Below, piece after piece: positions 6,340 through 7,895 of a stretch of DNA of 7,895 nucleotides; position 1 is the stretch's first letter; every line of letters starts with the position of its first letter. The translations under genes and the position numbers were made by a program. The notes below the pieces were generated by a model. That model searched no databases, was not told the DNA's origin, and saw only the letters and a list, made by a program, of their open reading frames with translations. Source of the stretch: Desulfobulbus sp. (GTDB taxonomy: Bacteria > Desulfobacterota > Desulfobulbia > Desulfobulbales > Desulfobulbaceae); assembly GCA_028684915.1 (NCBI GenBank), contig JAQUEZ010000272.1, forward strand, positions 1-7,895, given 5' to 3'.

Positions 6340-6612
6340 ATGAACAAAACCGAATTGATCGACAAGGTTGCCAAAGAAAGTGCCTTGAGCATAGCCGCCG
6401 CCGAGCAGGTGGTCAACAACGTCTTTTCAGCCATCGCAGATGCGATGAAGACCGGGGACAAGGTCACCCTCGTAGGATTTGGCACCTTCTCCGTCTCCGA
6501 GCGGGCCGCCCGTGAAGGACGAAATCCGAAATCGGGAAAAACAATCATCATTCCCGCCAAGAAGGTAGTGAAGTTCAAGGCGGGGAGCAAACTGGTCGAT
6601 TCCGTGAAATAA
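6340..6612 (+). CDS. hup: HU-family histone-like DNA-binding protein
   Basis: The 90-aa product is a complete HU-type architectural protein, which bends and compacts DNA as a dimer. The usual sequence landmarks are all present: MNKTELIDKVA at the N-terminus, GDKVTLVGFGTF (residues 39-50), and the arm RNPKSGKTIIIPAK (61-74) with the intercalating proline at residue 63. The chosen ATG at 6340 gives the standard family length. An in-frame ATG at 6139 would add an N-terminal part that is out of frame with the preceding gene and is not supported. The Shine-Dalgarno sequence is weak (GGA, six bases upstream). The gene sits next to an integrase, for which HU is a natural helper in DNA bending during integration or excision, and ends two bases from it. 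Confidence 0.95.
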   Translation: MNKTELIDKVAKESALSIAAAEQVVNNVFSAIADAMKTGDKVTLVGFGTFSVSERAAREGRNPKSGKTIIIPAKKVVKFKAGSKLVDSVK

Positions 6613-6614
6613 AA

Positions 6615-7664
6615 CTATCGGCCTAATTGTTCGATTCGGTCAATTGCTCTCAATTTATGGTCATCAAGAAGGTGGGTGTACCTTTGCACCATTTGCATCG
6701 TACTGTGCCCCAGAATGTCCGCAAGAGTCCGCAAATCAACTCCAGCCATCAGCAAATAACTGGCGGCGGTATGCCTTAAATCATGCATGTGAAAATCTTC
6801 AATGTTTGCTTTTTTCACAGCATTGTCAAAGGATCTTCGAAAATAAAGATTTGGACGCCTTTGAATAGTTTCAGAACAATTGGCAGGGAGAAAAACTAAC
6901 CGGTTCCCATCATACTGTTCCGGCATTATCTCAAGGAGCAATTCCACAGCTTTTACCGTTAGAGGAACTCTGCGGGGTTTAGTTTTTGTGACAGTTAGGT
7001 CAATGATTCTTGCATCAATATCTATTTGTTTCCACCTTAATCCAGCACCTTCAGACGGCCTCATACCCGTATGGAGAAGCAGTTGCACATAGTGAAACAA
7101 TTTCCCGTTCTTACTTTTCCTTGAGACCTCAAGCAAATGCCTCGCCTCATCTTTACTGAGCAGTCGCATTCGACTATCAGGTTTGGCAGGTTTGCGAATA
7201 GTCGCCACCGGATTCTTTATATCCAATGCCCATTCTGCATTTGCGATTGTGTATAAATGTGACAACAAGGCAAGATCTTTTTGAACGGTCGATGGCCCCA
7301 CGGTTTGCAACCGTTTATCACGAAAAGAGGCTACCAGTGCCGGTGTAATCTCTTTTAATTTTAATCCGGCAAAGACCTCCCTCAACCGATTGGCAGATGT
7401 TATCTCACGAGCTTTCGTGTTGGGCTTTTTTCGACTGGAGACTTCCAATTCGTAACGATCAAGCGCAGAGGAAAAGGTTACGTCCTCTGGCAATATTTCA
7501 TTCACTCTCCCTCCAGATCGAATTATCACCTCCGTTTCCTCTACCCAACGCTGAGCGTCTGACAGACGATCAAAGGTCTGTGAAAGACAGGGATGACCTT
7601 GCAGCCTGATCTCCGCCTTATACACCGTACCTTTCTTTCTTTTTCTCTTGGTGATGGTAGCCAT
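6615..7664 (-). CDS. int: Tyrosine recombinase/integrase at the tRNA-Arg end
   Basis: This 349-aa protein is a phage-type tyrosine recombinase that cuts and rejoins DNA at attachment sites. An N-terminal basic segment (MATITKRKRKKGTVYKAEI) is followed by an arm-binding region and a SAM-like core-binding region (about 63-155, including TFSSALDRYELEV). The catalytic domain follows, with R202 (HTGMRPSEG), K227 (TKTKPRRVPL), H294 and R297 (HDLRHTAASYL), H320 (LGHST) and the tyrosine nucleophile Y329 (QRYTHLL). The catalytic set is complete, so the enzyme should be active. No Shine-Dalgarno sequence is evident before the ATG. Its codon use and base composition are visibly less GC-rich than the transfer operon, which suggests a different origin. 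It lies just inside the tRNA-Arg gene and reads away from it. Confidence 0.95.
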   Translation of the reverse strand: MATITKRKRKKGTVYKAEIRLQGHPCLSQTFDRLSDAQRWVEETEVIIRSGGRVNEILPEDVTFSSALDRYELEVSSRKKPNTKAREITSANRLREVFAGLKLKEITPALVASFRDKRLQTVGPSTVQKDLALLSHLYTIANAEWALDIKNPVATIRKPAKPDSRMRLLSKDEARHLLEVSRKSKNGKLFHYVQLLLHTGMRPSEGAGLRWKQIDIDARIIDLTVTKTKPRRVPLTVKAVELLLEIMPEQYDGNRLVFLPANCSETIQRRPNLYFRRSFDNAVKKANIEDFHMHDLRHTAASYLLMAGVDLRTLADILGHSTMQMVQRYTHLLDDHKLRAIDRIEQLGR

Positions 7665-7665
7665 T

Positions 7666-7689
7666 TTTTGGGCGCAATTTTGGGCGCAA
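7666..7689. repeat. Perfect tandem 12-bp repeat in the integrase leader
   Basis: TTTTGGGCGCAA occurs twice in direct succession (7666-7677 and 7678-7689), ending two bases from the integrase ATG. Direct repeats beside an integrase gene are often arm-type binding sites for the recombinase or operator sites for its regulator. The position also covers the translation start region, so binding here could lower integrase expression. The function is inferred. Confidence 0.6.
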
Positions 7690-7718
7690 TTTTTTGAAAA
7701 ACACTGCTCGTTAGGGTA

Positions 7719-7747
7719 AAAATATGCTAACCACAGCTAAAATGCAA
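7719..7747 (-). promoter_or_regulatory. int: Possible integrase promoter
   Basis: On the minus strand, TTGCAT (7742-7747) and TATTTT (7719-7724) are separated by exactly 17 bases, which fits a weak sigma-70 -35/-10 pair. The integrase ATG is about 55 bases further on. It sits downstream of the tRNA terminator. The match to consensus is partial and the region is AT-rich, so this is tentative. Confidence 0.35.
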
Positions 7748-7795
7748 TTAAAAAGAAAAGGCCAAAAGCTCTGTTTTCTTGAGCTTTTGGCCTTT
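7748..7795 (-). terminator. Strong intrinsic terminator between tRNA-Arg and integrase
   Basis: AAAGGCCAAAAGCTC (7757-7771) and GAGCTTTTGGCCTTT (7781-7795) form a perfect 15-bp stem around a nine-base loop. On the minus strand a T-rich run follows (7749-7756). It would end tRNA-Arg transcription before it reaches the integrase, which separates host tRNA expression from element expression. Confidence 0.85.
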
Positions 7796-7801
7796 ATCTA
7801 T

Positions 7802-7878
7802 TGGTGCTCCAGGCTGGATTCGAACCAGCGGCACCAGGATTAGGAATCCTGAGCTCTATCCACCTGAGCTACTGGAGC
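7802..7878 (-). tRNA. tRNA-Arg (anticodon CCU)
   Basis: A full cloverleaf can be drawn on the minus strand. The acceptor arm GCTCCAG pairs with CTGGAGC, and discriminator A and an encoded CCA (7802-7804) follow. The D stem is GCTC/GAGC. The anticodon stem is CAGGA/TCCTG, with loop TTCCTAA giving anticodon CCT. The T arm is GCTGG/CCAGC around TTCGAAT. tRNA-Arg genes are common integration sites of genomic islands, and an integrase gene follows at its 3' side. Confidence 0.97.
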
Positions 7879-7895
7879 AAACAAGCGCGTCTTGT

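Noticed and set aside
7881..7895. Five-base-pair palindrome at the right edge, upstream of the tRNA
   Set aside because: It is too short and is cut off by the window edge; no function can be supported.
1..7895. CRISPR array or second att copy
   Set aside because: No regularly spaced repeats were seen, and the tRNA 3' end motif occurs only once in the window.

Overview
The window looks like one end of an integrated conjugative or mobilisable element in a Gram-negative bacterium. The right edge is a tRNA-Arg(CCU) gene. Immediately inside it, in order, lie a tyrosine recombinase, an HU-family DNA-binding gene, a small hypothetical gene and a compact four-gene operon built around a TraD-type coupling ATPase. 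The left edge is a group II intron on the opposite strand. The GC-rich operon, the coupling-protein family and the gene style suggest a proteobacterium or a member of Desulfobacterota, but no gene here fixes the taxon and this is inference.

Layout. Positions 1-980 (minus) are the 5' part of a group II intron. Its reverse transcriptase/maturase starts at 532 and runs off the left edge. The noncoding ribozyme part is 533-980. The intron begins exactly beside a 9-bp inverted repeat (981-1021), downstream of a decayed ParE/RelE-type toxin gene (minus, 1058-1322) and a tiny overlapping ORF that may be the tail of its antitoxin. From 1438 the plus strand takes over: a short terminator-like hairpin with a T run, a strong Shine-Dalgarno sequence, and then four genes whose stops and starts overlap. 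They are a NusA-like protein (1489-2229), a TraD/TraG-type coupling ATPase (2226-3596), a membrane-anchored HD-domain protein reminiscent of MOBH relaxases (3596-5014) and a protein with four predicted membrane helices (5014-5730). After a 110-base gap come a 133-aa charged hypothetical protein (5841-6242), a strong perfect hairpin (6243-6275) and an HU gene (6340-6612). The integrase (6615-7664, minus) converges on HU with only two bases between the stop codons. Its leader carries a perfect tandem 12-bp repeat. A strong terminator (7748-7795) separates it from the tRNA-Arg gene (7802-7878, minus).

How the parts may work together. The integrase would insert and excise the element at the 3' end of tRNA-Arg, with HU as a plausible DNA-bending partner. 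The operon looks like the DNA-processing and coupling part of a conjugation system. The coupling ATPase lacks the N-terminal membrane helices usual for its family, while two neighbouring genes supply membrane segments. The HD protein carries the full set of HD metal-ligand residues. The NusA-like first gene, behind a terminator-like leader, raises the possibility that the operon is controlled by transcription termination or antitermination. No pilus or mating-pore gene, origin of transfer or CRISPR array is visible here. These could lie to the left.
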